Shown here piece by piece: positions 1-13,377 of a DNA stretch of 64,000 nucleotides. The translations under genes and the position numbers were made by a program. Position 1 is the stretch's first letter. The number at the start of each line of letters is the position of its first letter. The notes below the pieces were generated by a model that was not told where the DNA came from, searched no databases, and was given only the letters and a program-made list of their open reading frames with translations. This DNA comes from Xiphophorus maculatus (Eukaryota > Chordata > Actinopteri > Cyprinodontiformes > Poeciliidae): NCBI RefSeq assembly GCF_002775205.1, contig NC_036447.1:15792501-15856500 (forward strand). Reading direction: 5' to 3'.

Positions 1-839
1 ATGAAGCAGCTTTTAAGTTGGTTTCCCTAATTAAGCGCTATGTTTAGATTTTTCTTAAACAAAGCAAGATTTTGTTTGGTTGGTTTAAAAAGGGTAAGAG
101 GGGAAAGGTTTGCTGCTCCAACCTTTCATACTTTGATCCAAACCGCATGCACCTGAAAAGGAAACTGTTCGTCGAGACGTTCTCGAGTACGGCAGAAGGA
201 GTGGAATGAGAAGCACACACACACACACGCACACACCCCGGCTGGCTGCTACAGTATGTGTGTGTGTCAACCAGGCAGCCTGAAATTCAGGTCAGCGGAG
301 CATGCAACGCATATGCTGGAATGTGGAGTTAAGTAACAGAGGCTGAATTTATGGGGGAGACTCGGCGGATGGCTTGGGGAGCTCAAAACTCCACAGTGTT
401 TTGCAGCTGCATTCACTGCAGCTCGTTTCAATTCTTCTGGCAGAAAAGCAGTCTCACGTGACTAAACACTACACACTACACTACCTACATGGAGGGTTAT
501 TTTACTATTATTTTACAAATAGTTTCTGCTAAGTTTTAGTGAGTCAATGTGAGACTTTTTAAAAACACCTTTAAATGAGCCTCATGATTTAAACTTAAAA
601 GCTACATAAAACAATATCCTTAGCTAGTTAAATTGATAACCTAACAAATTAATATGTAAAATGTAGCATTACGGAATGTAACAAGAATATTTGTATTGAA
701 ATATGTTAAGCAAACCTAAAGTAGAGCAGGATCAGGAGGTGAAGGCCTGTGCTTTGTAATTTTGTCAGAGCGTAAAATAGCATCCAATCTCCTCAGCCAG
801 AACTACAACAAATATGTTCATTTTCCAATAACATAAATA

Positions 840-880
840 AATTAATAAAAGAGATTACTTACAAATCTCTTTTATTAATT
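840..880. repeat. Perfect inverted repeat, 17-bp arms
   Basis: The arm at 840-856 is the exact reverse complement of 864-880, with a 7-nt loop. A second short palindrome (TTCATTTATTT paired with its complement) follows at about 879-901. The region is very AT-rich. Confidence 0.75.
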
Positions 881-3245
881 CATTTATTTTTTAAATAAAT
901 GAAAAAAAACTAATTGTAATACAGCCTAAATCTGGACTTGTTTATGTCTTCTAAAGGCCTGAAAGTGAGATTTTTAATGTAAATGCTTTGATGACTTTTT
1001 AAGTTCATGCAGTAATCTTGTTTCAAAGTTTCAGTTCTGCATAAACCATAATGAGCTAAAGCATTCAAAAAACTTTATAGAAAAAATTTTTACTTGTTAA
1101 GCACTAAATTGGCCCGACTCTGGTTAACTATCTAACTTTCCCAGACAACAAGGAGTCAGAAATCTAATGTCATGCCACTGCTATCTTGTTTGTTAAATAT
1201 TGACTGAGATCACTATAAAAGCTCGCTATAATAAGGGTTTGATGTGTTTATTGCACATCAAACCGGGAACTTGTCTCTGCTGGTCCATGCAAACTGTGCA
1301 GATGTGCTTTTCGGCACACACAGCAGAAGACGGGTAACGTTCAGGTCTGTCGTTTGGCGTCGCCCTGAAAGGGCTCCGAGACGCACAAGGGGTAAACCGC
1401 GCCTCCACGTTCGCTCTCTCACGCGCTCACCTCTTTAAAATCCAGTTCACATGTGTTTTTCTGTTAACACCACTATAAGCTGGCTGCTCTGTGGAAGGGA
1501 TTTTGCAATGATCCGTACACACACAAGGGGATCGTTTCAGTACACTACAACAATCAAATGAATCCAATTACTCGGCATTCCCGAGCACGCCCTGTGGAAA
1601 TTCCTGTTTGTTGCGTGGTAGTTTTACTACGATGTGTCAGCCACACACAAATACTACTATTTCCTGAACTTTAATCGCACTTAAAGCACGCTGAAGCCTT
1701 TCTGAAGAGTTTTGCTATAAAAACGGAGACCATGTTCAGGTTTCTGTTCACTGAATATGTGTGAGAGTCGGGTCATGTGAGGGTGAGTGAGAGCCATGTT
1801 CCGGCAGACACGATCTGGGTTGAGGGGGAACCTGGAGCTGTCTGCCTCACCTTGGTAGCTGTCACTGCTCTCAATGGGCGTGGCGTCTTCGATGACAGAA
1901 AACAAACACGGCTCGTCCCAGACGACTGACATTTCATATCGTGGTGATAAAAGCCTCTCGTGTCTCGAGGTGTGTGCGCCTTCCGTATCGCTGACGTGGG
2001 CAGCGTGGTGAACCAACCCTCCGGTTTCATATGAACTGCTGCAGTAACTTCTGTTAGGTCTCGCCTCCCCGAGACGGCGCTCCGGCTTTGTGTTGAATAT
2101 AAACATGTCTTTGGCGGGCCCGGAGGGTGACAGGCAGACTAATGAAGGGCTGCTGAAGGATTGCGTGTCGTTTTCTCGGCAGGACCCCTGGGCAGGGTCC
2201 TTCGCCGACCCTCCAACCTTCTCTCCCATCTGCCTCGTTCTCCTCAGGAACCTGCCAGCCAGATGTAGACGCGCTCTGCTGGCAGATTTACATTCCAGGG
2301 TGTCTCACTATGGCGCTCCAAACTCACGCAACGTCTCTCGCTGGGGAGACACGCTGTAAAGGGAACAGGCACAAAATGTTTACAGAGGGTTGTTTCTCTT
2401 TACTTTTAATTTTGCTCTTTTGGTTGCATTAAAGTGAGTAAAACTGCTGTTTTAGAAAGCAGAAAATTCTCTCCTAAAATTATAACATAACTCCCAGGTT
2501 CAGCTAAGTAATGTCATTAGGAGCTCAGAGAGGGAACATTTAATTTTCTACCTGTGAGACAAAGATAAACAGTGTTTCGTTGTGACCTTTAAAAATAGGA
2601 CTTGAATGCTTATTTTAAAATTGACATGTCAGATGCAAGCATACACTGCTTACAGGTACTACGTTTTCAAAACTACTTAAATGTCACAGAGAACCTAATT
2701 AGAATCTTAATAATCTATAAGCAGTTAGAAAAAGTTACATCATGTTGTGCTTTTTGTTTAAATGCTGATCATTTTACGGGAAGTTTCACTGTGAGAATCT
2801 CATACCGACCCTTCCTTCCCACTACACTGCATTTGAAGTTTTGTTGTTGGGTCCTTTTGAGACCCAGTCAAGGCATCATCTCGTATGCTGATGTCTTGCA
2901 GGCTTTGGCAAAAACAACCCCTGAGCTGGACGTTCTAATGTATCATCCTCTTTAACTTTAGTGGAGATCATAGCGTGCCAGCTCTAGCAGTTGCAAGAAA
3001 AACCGCAGCGGAGATTCTGACGACATCTGACCTCCGTTCTGCAGACTTGGCTCTGTGCCAGATGTGCCACTCTGTCGTGCATGTATGGGAAAAGGAATGC
3101 ATGGCTTTAAGTTCATTAAACAGCTCAGTGAGTGACGGGTGAAGACTTGTTGTTTGCACTAGGTTGCCTTCTAAGGCCCTATAGCTCTTTGTGGGGGGAC
3201 ACAAAGGCATCCTGGGACACTCTACATCCAGGAGGGGGTGTGTTG

Positions 3246-3247
<2 letters not shown>

Positions 3248-3316
<69 letters not shown>
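3248..3316. repeat. (GT)n microsatellite
   Basis: About 69 bp of uninterrupted GT dinucleotide repeat. The Cys-Val and Thr-His open frames across it are artefacts of the repeat. Confidence 0.97.
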
Positions 3317-3318
<2 letters not shown>

Positions 3319-6300
3319 CGGCAGCTACTTCTTTTCTAACTAGCTCTATAAGTGCATCTATATAAATTGGCAAGTTGCTGCAAGTTCTCTTTAGCAACAA
3401 AACAAGTTGTTTGTGCGAGCAGTCTTAGATTAAAAAAAAACAACAAAAAAAAAACAAGATCTGAACTCAGCAAAACTGAAGTGTGCATCAGCAGTTTAAA
3501 TAACTTTTTTCACTTTAAGCAGTGTGTCATTTTTGAGTTCCTTTTTTCTTCCCTAAAGTCTTGGCTTTGTTTTGGCACCCAGTCCCCTGATGGAGAGGGG
3601 GAGTGAAGGCCAGAGGTTAAACACAAATCCTCCCGTGGTACTCAGCTCGTGAAAACAGTCAGGTGGTGATTTCTCTGCAAGCGCCCTAACTTCTCACTGT
3701 TACCATGCTGCTGTTACACTTCTTTTCTGTTAACCCTTTGGGGCCCCGACAGTCTGTGCTCCACTTGGGTCCCTTAGACATAAACAAATACTCATTTAAA
3801 CATTGTCGTAGAAACATGCAGCGGCATGTTTCTTCCAAATATCTTTTTATTAGTGTGATTATTCACTTCTGTTCTCACCATGCATGACATCATATAAAAA
3901 TGAATATATTTTTTAACAGTTATGTGCTAAATGTGGTGATTAAATTCCACATGTAGTAGTTTTTTTTTCTTATTTGTCTGTATTTGCCAATTGATCAAGC
4001 CAGAAAATTCTACTCAGTTTGTTGTATTTATTTTTGTGCTGTAAAAGTTGCTCAAGCCCATACATGCAATTAGTAAGTCCACGATACGTGAAAAAAATAT
4101 CACTATGTCGGACAGAATAAATTGTTAAATTTTAACTTCACAATTTCCATGAAATCGTGTTCAGAATAATCGTTATTTTCCAAGTTTGTGCACATAATCA
4201 AGAGATTTGACTTCAATTTCACTTTGTGAATTACACCTTATATAAACTAGGGTATAAAATTATGAAATAAGTCTACAGTATTTTCTAAACAAAGGAGTTG
4301 TACCTGTGAAAATAGGACTGTTTGGTTGTTTAATGATTGTATTGACTCCCAGCAGATAAGTAAACATGGAAATCAAATTCGAGTCAACAGCTCAAATAAT
4401 GCCAGAAAGATGCAGGTTGCTCGATTTAGTTTAACGGACATTTGAACAACTTGAAGAAAATGTAATTCCCTTTGCATCGGCACAGCTTTAGGTATGCTCA
4501 AACACAATAAACACAACATTTCCCAGGAGGGTCAGATTGAAAACGGGGTGAGTTTTGTGTATTGTCTCTGTCACACAATAAAACTCTTTGAGTTTTAACT
4601 TCTCTGAACCCTAACTAACTGCCGCAAACTGCCTCATGCTGTGTTTTTATCAAAGAGCATCCTGATCTGAACCCAAATTGGAAAATTTGTTGTGACTCAA
4701 AACGACATAGGTCAGACGGTGAAAACTCTCAGGGACACGGCGATCAGATGCTTCTCCTGGCACGGCTGTTTCTGACGATCTGATAAACATTGCGTGACTT
4801 CGGCTCAGGAATAACAAACAACGAGTGAGTGAGGGTCCTGGTCCCCACCGCAAATCAGTGCTGCGCTCTTGAGGAAAAACATGGCGCGTCTCGTGACAGG
4901 GGAGCGCATGTTGCTGCGAAGGGAGCTGACAGAGACACAATGCTGGGTTGAACGAGATCCTGTCCTGTTGATATGCATCAGGAACACAACGCTCTCCTTA
5001 AACAAAGATGTTCCCAACACTGACTGGAGTGCATTTGTCATCGTGCAACGCTGGAAACATTGGGGAAAACTATAGCTGTTTTCTATCATTCCCAACCTCA
5101 AAGATTACAGCAATCTTCTCAGCTCATTAGGGTAAATTAATTATAACAGATACCTAATTTGCTGTATTATAATAATTGGGGGAATTTATCTCAAACCAGA
5201 GATTAAAGAATTCCCTTTTTTTTTTTTTGCTTATCGCTTGCAGACATATAAAATGTCTTCTTCAATGTAGCACGTGCCAGTCCCTAGTTACTTAACATCT
5301 TCCTTAAATTTAGCTTTTAATAAGCCTGTAAGATAATAAATCAGAGAATACAAGTGGGCTAGGATGCAAACTATGAGCAGATTATGTAGAGGGTTTAAAA
5401 GAGAGGATTACACGTTATAACAGTGATACAGACCTTTGCAGAAATACTTTTACTTCCCTAACATTTCCGCTAGGGGTGCAGATTTTGATTTTGGCCACCA
5501 ATTATTTTTTATTAACTATATAACTGTCAGGAATTATAAGGTCACACTACACCTTCAGTGTCCCAGTCTTTCAGACTCATGGAAGCACTCACTGCTCGCT
5601 GTAACTGCAGTACGATTGCTGCTTTTACGTGTTGTCGCCAAAGTCTTCAAATAACAGAGAAAGTTACTGTATTTTCAGCAATAGTCGCTTTTTTCTCCAG
5701 GGGTTTGAAAAATCACTAAAAATATTGACAAATTTTCTAATTTAGCAAGAGTGGTGTGATTATTGTTAACTGTGTACGTGCAGACGTGACCTGGTGGGCG
5801 GGTCTGTCGGTCATATGGGAGGAGGAAGCTGGTCATGCTGAGAACATTTAGATTTAGTCAGCCTTACACCTCAACTTCTGTATGTCTGTGCTTGTTCCCA
5901 ACACTTGATTGTAGGGATAGTAGAAAAACATGAACATGATCGGCTTCTATGTTTTGTGATATTTAGCGTTAGGTTGTCTCTAGTGAACGTCATATCAAAT
6001 GTGCATATCAGACAAAATCAGGAAAGATCAGATTTGAATATTTATGTGAAACAGTTTTGGAATGAACATCCTGTTGCAAAAAAAAAATAATCTGATCACA
6101 GAATATTGCAGTTAAAAAGGCAGAGAAAAGCATAATTGCTTTAACAAGGTGATTGTTTCCCAAAAAGGAATTACCTGAGTAATTATCATGTCTCATCATG
6201 GTGTTCAGTGAAAAACAGAAATATGTGTCTGATCTATGATACCTTAGCTTTTAAGAGTACTGTTCTGTTACAAAATAGCATAAAAGCACATAAATGAGTT

Positions 6301-6524
6301 AGGATGGCCTAACCAAAGCCCAGTTCTCAGTCCTATGCTACAAATTGCTGCCTATCAAATTGAGTGGAGCGTTAGTTATTTTTGGGGATAAATTCCAGTC
6401 TGTAGATGTGTAAAGCTGGTAGAGACGAACCCCCAAAGGTGGATTGTGGGGAGAAGCCTCACAAGGAAAAAACTTACATGCTAACTCAATACAGAAAGTC
6501 TCCAGGCCAGGACCTTCCAGCTGC

Positions 6525-6680
6525 AGCACACCACACTTTTCAGATTTTTATTTGTGAAAACTTTTGAGAATGTATGATTTTCCTTCCACTTCACAATTCT
6601 GCACTACATTTCTCGGTCACAATTAAATCCACTAAAGTTTGTTGTGATGTGACGAAATCTGAAAATATTTGCGAGGTTTT
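6525..6680. mobile_element. Tc1/mariner-like end fragment
   Basis: The text matches the subterminal part of the common fish Tc1-like family whose copies recur in this window: CACACTTTTCAGATTTTTAT, then CTTCCACTTCACAATTCTGC, then a degraded TTGTGATGTGACGAAATCTG near the tip. No transposase sequence is left. Confidence 0.6.
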
Positions 6681-9519
6681 GAGGCTTTTTTAAGTATGGA
6701 AAGCAAATCATTGGAGCAGGAATGAAAAGCAAAGTTTTCTACACGGGGAGTTGGATCGCCAGGCACACTATTTGGGGGGAAACGCCTTGTTTTTGTTATT
6801 TTATCACAAGAGAAGCTGAGACTGAGGTGGGGGTCCATGACGGTTGGCTCAAATTACCCTTTGGAGGATGCTTGGTGCAGCTGAGCACACTGCGCTGAAA
6901 GAGCCCTTCTTTTCAACCCCAGAAAAAGTCGTCCACCAACTCAGACCCCGCTCCTGTTCCCAAAAAAAAAAAAAAACACCCTTCTGCTGCAGACCCCCTG
7001 CTCCTTCCTGCCTGCTTCCCCTGGCTGCAGACCAAGCGCTTCATGTGGCTGGACTGGAGCGGGATGGCCCCCCGCCCCTAACCTCAGAGGACACTTGTTT
7101 TCCAGTGGGATTAAGGGCGTGTTGGTATTGGCAGGGTGGAGCAGGGAGTTGAAGGGGTTCGGTCCGAGTTTTTTTTGTTTTTTTCTTTTTCCCAAGAGCG
7201 AGGGTTTGTGGGGATTAAAAGAGCTGGAGCACTTTCACATGCCCTCTTTCGTGGAACACCTCCATACACCTGCAGAGAGAAAGGATTCGTTCATATTTCC
7301 GACACATTAAAGCTCTAACCAGATCCCTCAGAAATAAACACGTCCCTCTCATTCAGGAAGTTTATTATGTTGTGGGTCCTGTGGAAAATGCAGGTGACGC
7401 CCTTCCTGAAAGGAAGAGAAGACGTTCTACAGCGGCAACGCGGCTGTAATTGCTGAAGGTTCGTGCTTCAACTCGCCCCAGTGAGCTTTGTTGCTCTGAT
7501 TAGGTTTATTGTGATGGTCAGAGCAGATCTCACATTGTTAGGAGTTTGTTTACCGTTCAGTTTGAGTTAGCCAAAGGAGTTGGAGAGAAAGAAGGGGACG
7601 GAGAGCCCAGAACAAAGAAACTGTTCACGGGCCTGCTTGACTAACGGAGGGTTGAAAGGCTTTCATGAACAAATCTGAATGAACCCAGAACAGAGAAAGG
7701 GGGCACGCCAGCTCAGTCGACGTTGTGAATCATATACAGTGTCAAGAGAAAAAGAGCTCCTCTTGCACACACAGATTAACTCTGATTTGTCCTCGCTATC
7801 ACCTAAATAAACATCCCGATGGTGCAGCCAGAGAGCCGTTTACCCAGGGGTAAGGGGTTGTTGGCCTGCAGGACTTTGGGCTGGATGCTGAGTTTTCTAG
7901 GGTCACAATCTGCATCTTGGATCAGCATTAAACTCACTAGAACAGATGTTCATCATATCATTGACGCCATTTTGGTCAACAGTTTTTTTCCCACATTTTC
8001 CCTGCGACTTTGCTAGCTGTTATTCGAGCAGATTTGACATTTTGGTGTGTTTTGAAGAGTGGTGAGACCACCGTGAGGAAAACCGAAAGACTCGGTAATA
8101 AGTTGAATGAAACAGAAAATAAAAGCCCTCATACTGAGACTGTGTGGGTGTTGACGAGAGTCTTGCATCCTGATCCACCTGTTCCTCATTGATACTATCA
8201 GCCACAAGAAACAATAAATTCATTTTATCTGTCAGTTTTGTCATACTCGCATTGTTATTTAAATGTTAACCGATCGTTTTTCTGAGAGTAGGTGGGTGGG
8301 GTGAGTGCTGCTCATAGTTTTGACTGTAGGTGGTTTTGTGGTTTTGCTGGTTTGTCTGTTTATGAGACATTTAAGGATCGCTAGCATACATTAGTCGGAT
8401 TCCTCTATCACTGCTAGGCCACCTCTTCTATCTGTAGGCGGCCTAGCAGGGACTCTGCCCTCAGTGGTTATGTTTAACTAACAGACTGGAAGATTTACCC
8501 TTATTTAGATTAAGGGAGCAGGAATTATTTGCTGTCTGTTTTAGGAAAACAAAGTAAATACAAATATTTTCTTTCTTTCTAAAAAAAAGGTACCTCGATA
8601 GTTTACATGAAAAAAGCTAAAGAAAATCATGCAAGTAGTTGTACGATATTCTTATGGTGTGGGAACCTTGACTAAAAATATCAGTATGACTAAAGGTTGT
8701 TTGTAACCTTGATTTTCTCTATCATTATTGGCAAAAATATCAAATAAACATGTGGCACATTTAACTCCTTTGATGTGTTCAGGAATAGGAAAACGCACAG
8801 TTGCAATATTATTGTTCAATATCAGATTTCAATGCTAATCACCACTGAACCCACATCTTTCTCTGTCTTCACTGCTTCCATGTCATCACAGTGTCCACAC
8901 CTTTCTGTTAGCATTAGCATCTAGGTTTTCCATCAGGAGTGAGCATCAAGTGCAGCCATAGTCCCATCGGACTGACTGGATCAGTTTTGCTGTGCGGAGC
9001 TTCATCAGTCACGTATAACGGCCCATCACATATTGTGTCCAAGCAGTGTTTTGTGTTTGCGATATAGCGCACATTAATATTGCAGTGACAATTGCTATTC
9101 AATATATTTATCGAGTCATTTATTTCAGGATGAGTTAATTCTGGAAACCATCTCGAGCTAAAATGCAAGACACTGAAAATAAAAAGAAATAGTTATTATG
9201 TAAATAGAGAATATTTTCCAACTGGACACAAATCCAAATCTGCTTATTGCTGTTCTTAAGAAAAACTCCAATCCACCTGAGGCATTGAAAAGATCTCGCC
9301 TTCCAACTCAAAGCGTTCTCCATCGCTGCTCGCGTTTTCCAGCACAAGATCAGGCCGTGACGGTCAGAGCACACATGGAGCAACGTTTGCTTCTGCAGTT
9401 TTAAGGACGATCCTCTCCACCTGCGTGTGTCTGCGTGGGTTTGTGTTTGCTCGTTTGTGTGTGGGTGCGCTCATGGTTCTTGACAGGTGCTGACTCATTT
9501 TGTTCTTGTGTGCTTGCAG

Positions 9520-12500
9520 ACGTGCCAAGCTACGGCTCTATTTGGAGCAGTTGAAGAAGCTGGTGCCTTTGGGTCCAGACAGCACGAGACACACCACCCT
9601 GAGCCTGCTGAAAAGGGCCAAAATGCACATTAAGGTACTTAAAGAGCACACCACCACAAAGAAAAGAAAAAAAAAATATATGTAAAATGTCTGTGGTTGT
9701 AGGCTGGTTGCTACTCTTCCGAACCACAGCTTATGCAGTTTATTTTTATCTCACAAAACTACCAAATGTGCTTTTTTGGACAGGTATATTGATAAAATCA
9801 GCCCTTGTGGGTTTTACCAGTTAAATGTTGCGCCTTGCCCTGGCTTTTTATATGATTGACCATCAGAGAAGCAGAACTTAATTGTGTGGTAGGAAAATAA
9901 AATGCTTTATGCTTTAAAGAAATACATTTAAAAATGAAAAACATTGATGGGTATTCAGCTCCATTTATATTCTGATAACCCCAAATGAAATCCAGCTAAA
10001 CAACAAACTGTTCTTGTGTTTATTAACTCTGCTCAGGATGCAGTTAGTTTCTGAATGAATACTTTTTTTTTTAGATACTTGTTTCTTAAAATCATGTAAA
10101 AACCATGTGTCTATTTAATTTCAGCTCACAATTAATGCCCTGTTTTGTGCTGATCCATTACGTAAAATCCCAAGTTTGGGGTTTAACAGTATACGCTACA
10201 TACTTTTGCGAGACACTGTTGGCTATCACAAAATGGCTCGTGCATTTTGTACAAGCACATTTGATTTAAACAAATATGCCCTTCAAAAATCAAGAAAATC
10301 CTTGTTCTGCTTGTCTGTTTGCTTGTTTGTTTGCTTTTTTTTGCCATTGTTTTTGCAATCTTCCAATCAGAATCAGAAAAAAAACGGAATTCAACAGTGA
10401 AAGGAAGATAAACAAGTTCAACAAATGAGTCAACAAAGTGGACTTTACAGAGAATTGGGTGGCTGATCTGTAGATAAGAAGATGATATAATTTTTGGAAG
10501 CGGCTCCTCTATGGTTCTTGGTGAGATTAGCTCACCGATACGAGGATCCGCTAGATGCACGAGCAGAAATACAGAAATGCTTAAGAAGTGTTGCTGGTGC
10601 ATGGACTGTGAGGCTGCAGAAGGCGACCTGTGGGTACAGTTTAGGTCATGCTGCACTGATCATGCTGTTTACAGGCAGCAACACTGTGGTTGGGTGGAAA
10701 ATTCAAACGTCAAGAGTTTTAACCCCTTATTTCCTGTTTTTCGAGCTCAGACGATGCACGCTGATTCTCGTCACTGCGTTGAGTCTTCTCATCTCATAGG
10801 AGGCCTCGGGACTCATGGTGGCTTTGATTCACCACCGAAAACTTTCAGATGCAAACGAGTGCAAAATATAACCTCACACAGAGTCTGAATATGACTGTGA
10901 AGCTCATGTTTATTTTTTGCCTTTTTGACCTGGAAATCTCTCTGCTTTAGTAGCTACACTCATTAAAGTTGCTCGTGTGGAGCTTTAGTAGTTTGATCGA
11001 GGTGTGGATGTTTGCAGATACAAGGCAAAACCTGCTTTTCAAAAGCCTTCTGCAGCTACAATGATGACTAAATGATTACAGCCACCTCACTTGATGGTAA
11101 CTTTGGCAAAGATGTGTTAAAAGTAGTAAAAGAAAATCATCTTCTGTTGCAGAGGAATAGTTTCTGTCTAAAAATGTTCAAATCCAACCTTTAGTGTGAA
11201 ATTAATATATATTTTTGCAGTCGGATAATATATATTTTTGCAAAATCATTGATTCCATTCATGACTTCCTGTTTTGTCCTTTGGCATAGATATGAAGCAG
11301 AGGCAGATTTCTCTTAGCTGCTCTCCAAAAACTATTTATATGAAGGTTTTTGTTCACAATTTCGCAGCGGCACTAATAATTTTGAGCCACAATAAAAAAC
11401 AAAAAGCATAAAAAGAAACTTTCATATCCACAGCAGGACCATGCACTAATTTCATGTACCTCTTCTATACTAATTTGCATTTTCGCTTCCTTTAATTCAC
11501 TTTCACAACATAATTTTATTGATGATCATGCATCCAGTTGAAAGAAGATCTGACGGGGAGGGTGTGTTTAGGCCAAGATGAAATTCTCCGCTCACTCTTT
11601 GCCGTTTTTTCATGTTTTGTCTGCAGAAGCTGGAGGAACAGGACAGGAAGGCTTTAAATGTGAAGGAGCAGCTTCAGAGAGAGCACCGCTACCTCAAACG
11701 CCGCCTCGAGCAGCTCTCCGTGTCGGGGTCCGTGGAGCGCATTCGCACTGACAGCATGGGCTCCACCATCTCCACCGACTCAGAGCAAGGTACGCTGACA
11801 CTTCAGAGGGAATCAGAGAAACTAAAGCAAAGTTCGAGCATTTAAACAGCAGATTCTGCAAGACAGAGGACATTTCATTTTATCTGTGCCACTATGAACC
11901 ACTATCCGTTTCATTTGGATTTTAGGTGATAGACTAACACAAAGTAGTTTTTAGTTTGTAAATATGTGCTAAGAAAACATGGGATTTATTCATTTTAAAT
12001 GAATATATTTTTTTGAGTAAATGACTATAATAGCAGATCTGCAGATCTAACTAGACATTGCATCTAAACTGACTCCCTAAACTACGGAGGCTAGGTTAAT
12101 CATTTCTAATCAAATCTCCAAACTTTTATAAACATTGCAAAGGTGATGTGATAATATTCATCTATTAATGTTACTTTTCATGAAAATTATTTAGAAACCA
12201 CCAGAAGTCCCATTTTTAGGTTGTTGAATGTTCATGTAAAACTCGACACATGGAAGGAAACTAACAGTGCACATCGACCTGAATTCACCATCAGCATCAC
12301 TATGAAACGTGGTGGTAGCAGCACCATGCTGCGGGGCTGCTAAGGACAAGATACTCCTGAAGAAAAGAAAATTAGTTTGCAAGTTTATCTGTGGAAAAGT
12401 TTAAACATCATTATATCCCTCTTTGTTGGTTAATCACATATAATCTGTATAAAACAAACTGAGGTTTGTGGCTGTAACATGACAAAATGCGAAACAATTC

Positions 12501-13377
12501 AGAGGGGATGAATACTTTTGTCCTCCACATGTGATGAAGTGAAGCGGCCTCATAGCTACTACACCCAGCCGCGCTCTAAAATGTCCAGTCTGATCAGGCA
12601 ATTATCCCCAACCCTGTCAGCAGGTTAGTCCCCCAGGGGTTAAAGGTTAACACCTCAGATTACAGATAAAGAGGCATTTTAGCTACTGCGTCATGTGGCC
12701 CGCTGCGTGTTGGAGCAAGTTGTGGTGTCCGCTGCAGAAATAACAAACAGTCTGAGGTCAGACTGGTTTTGTATGTGAAAACCATTTCAAATCTCAAGAG
12801 AAGTCAGAAGAACCAGTTGCATTGGTGGACTGGTGTTCAGAGAGAAGAAGGTTGTCAGTGTTGGATCTTCACGCTGCTTTATAGCTTCAGTCCAGAATGG
12901 GAAGCTACAGGATGTCTGCTAATAAGAGTCTGGTGTCACAGAGTTTCCTGAAAGTCTTGGCTTTGGGCGGTTTTAGTATGTTTACTAATCCTGCGTTAAG
13001 ATAAACACGTTTGCAGTTGTTTATCCATGCATGGGGGATTACCTGCTGGAACACAAAGATCTCCTTGTTTGCTCCGAATTAAAGGCAGCCCAAATCCAGG
13101 TTTAATGTGCAGCCCGCTCCCTCACAGGTGTGCCATATGTCACAGTCGGGTGGAAATCAACATTTTTGCTTGTTGTCTCCTTTTGTTTGTACAAACAGAG
13201 GTGGACATTGAGGGCATGGAGTTCACCCCGGGCGAGGTGGACAGCGTGGACAGCATCAGCGACGGCGAGGAGGAGGACGAGGAGGAAGAGGAGGACCACT
13301 ACGGCGTCCAGAGCAGCTCCAGCGATACCAGCTACACAGCCGCACATTCCCACAGACTGCAACCGCACCACTGTTAG
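9520..13377 (+). CDS. mxd4: MAX dimerization protein 4-like (partial, 5' end off window)
   Basis: MXD proteins pair with MAX on E-boxes and recruit SIN3-HDAC, opposing MYC in the nucleus. Three coding exons are visible: 9520-9634, 11627-11789 and 13199-13377, each with AG acceptor and, for the first two, GT donor; phases join cleanly and give 151 residues to a TAG stop. Exon one opens at the end of the basic region ([20 protein letters not shown]) and completes the helix-loop-helix. Exon two carries the leucine zipper ([16 protein letters not shown]) and [17 protein letters not shown]. Exon three reads [19 protein letters not shown], then an acidic run ([14 protein letters not shown]). These blocks fit MXD4 better than MXD1, MXI1 or MXD3, from remembered family sequence. 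The N-terminal SIN3-interaction helix and most of the basic region lie in exons not found here. The neighbour prelid1 is next to MXD3 in human, so the mxd3/mxd4 name needs a tree. Confidence 0.9.
11915..12530 (+). mobile_element. Decayed Tc1-like transposon in mxd4 intron
   Basis: The left part contains GGTGATAGACTAACACAAAG and the right part GTAACATGACAAAATGCGAA followed by GATGAATACTTTTGTCC, the subterminal sequences of the fish Tc1-like family. Between them, the forward frame near 12300 keeps a transposase scrap like KHGGGSIMLWGC (here [12 protein letters not shown]). Frame breaks show it is dead. Confidence 0.75.

Larger units (their letters stand above)
1..9519. other. Non-coding stretch upstream of first visible mxd4 exon
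   Basis: No exon could be supported here. I looked for the missing mxd4 exons (N-terminal SIN3-interaction helix and the start of the basic region, typically reading NELEKHR) and did not find them, so this is probably the inside of a long mxd4 intron, with the promoter off the left edge. Two CpG-richer patches (about 1290-1440 and 1790-2250) stand out from the AT-rich background and could be regulatory. The stretch also holds a long GT microsatellite, an inverted repeat at 840-880, an imperfect hairpin at 8411-8449 and a Tc1-like end near 6525-6680. Confidence 0.5.
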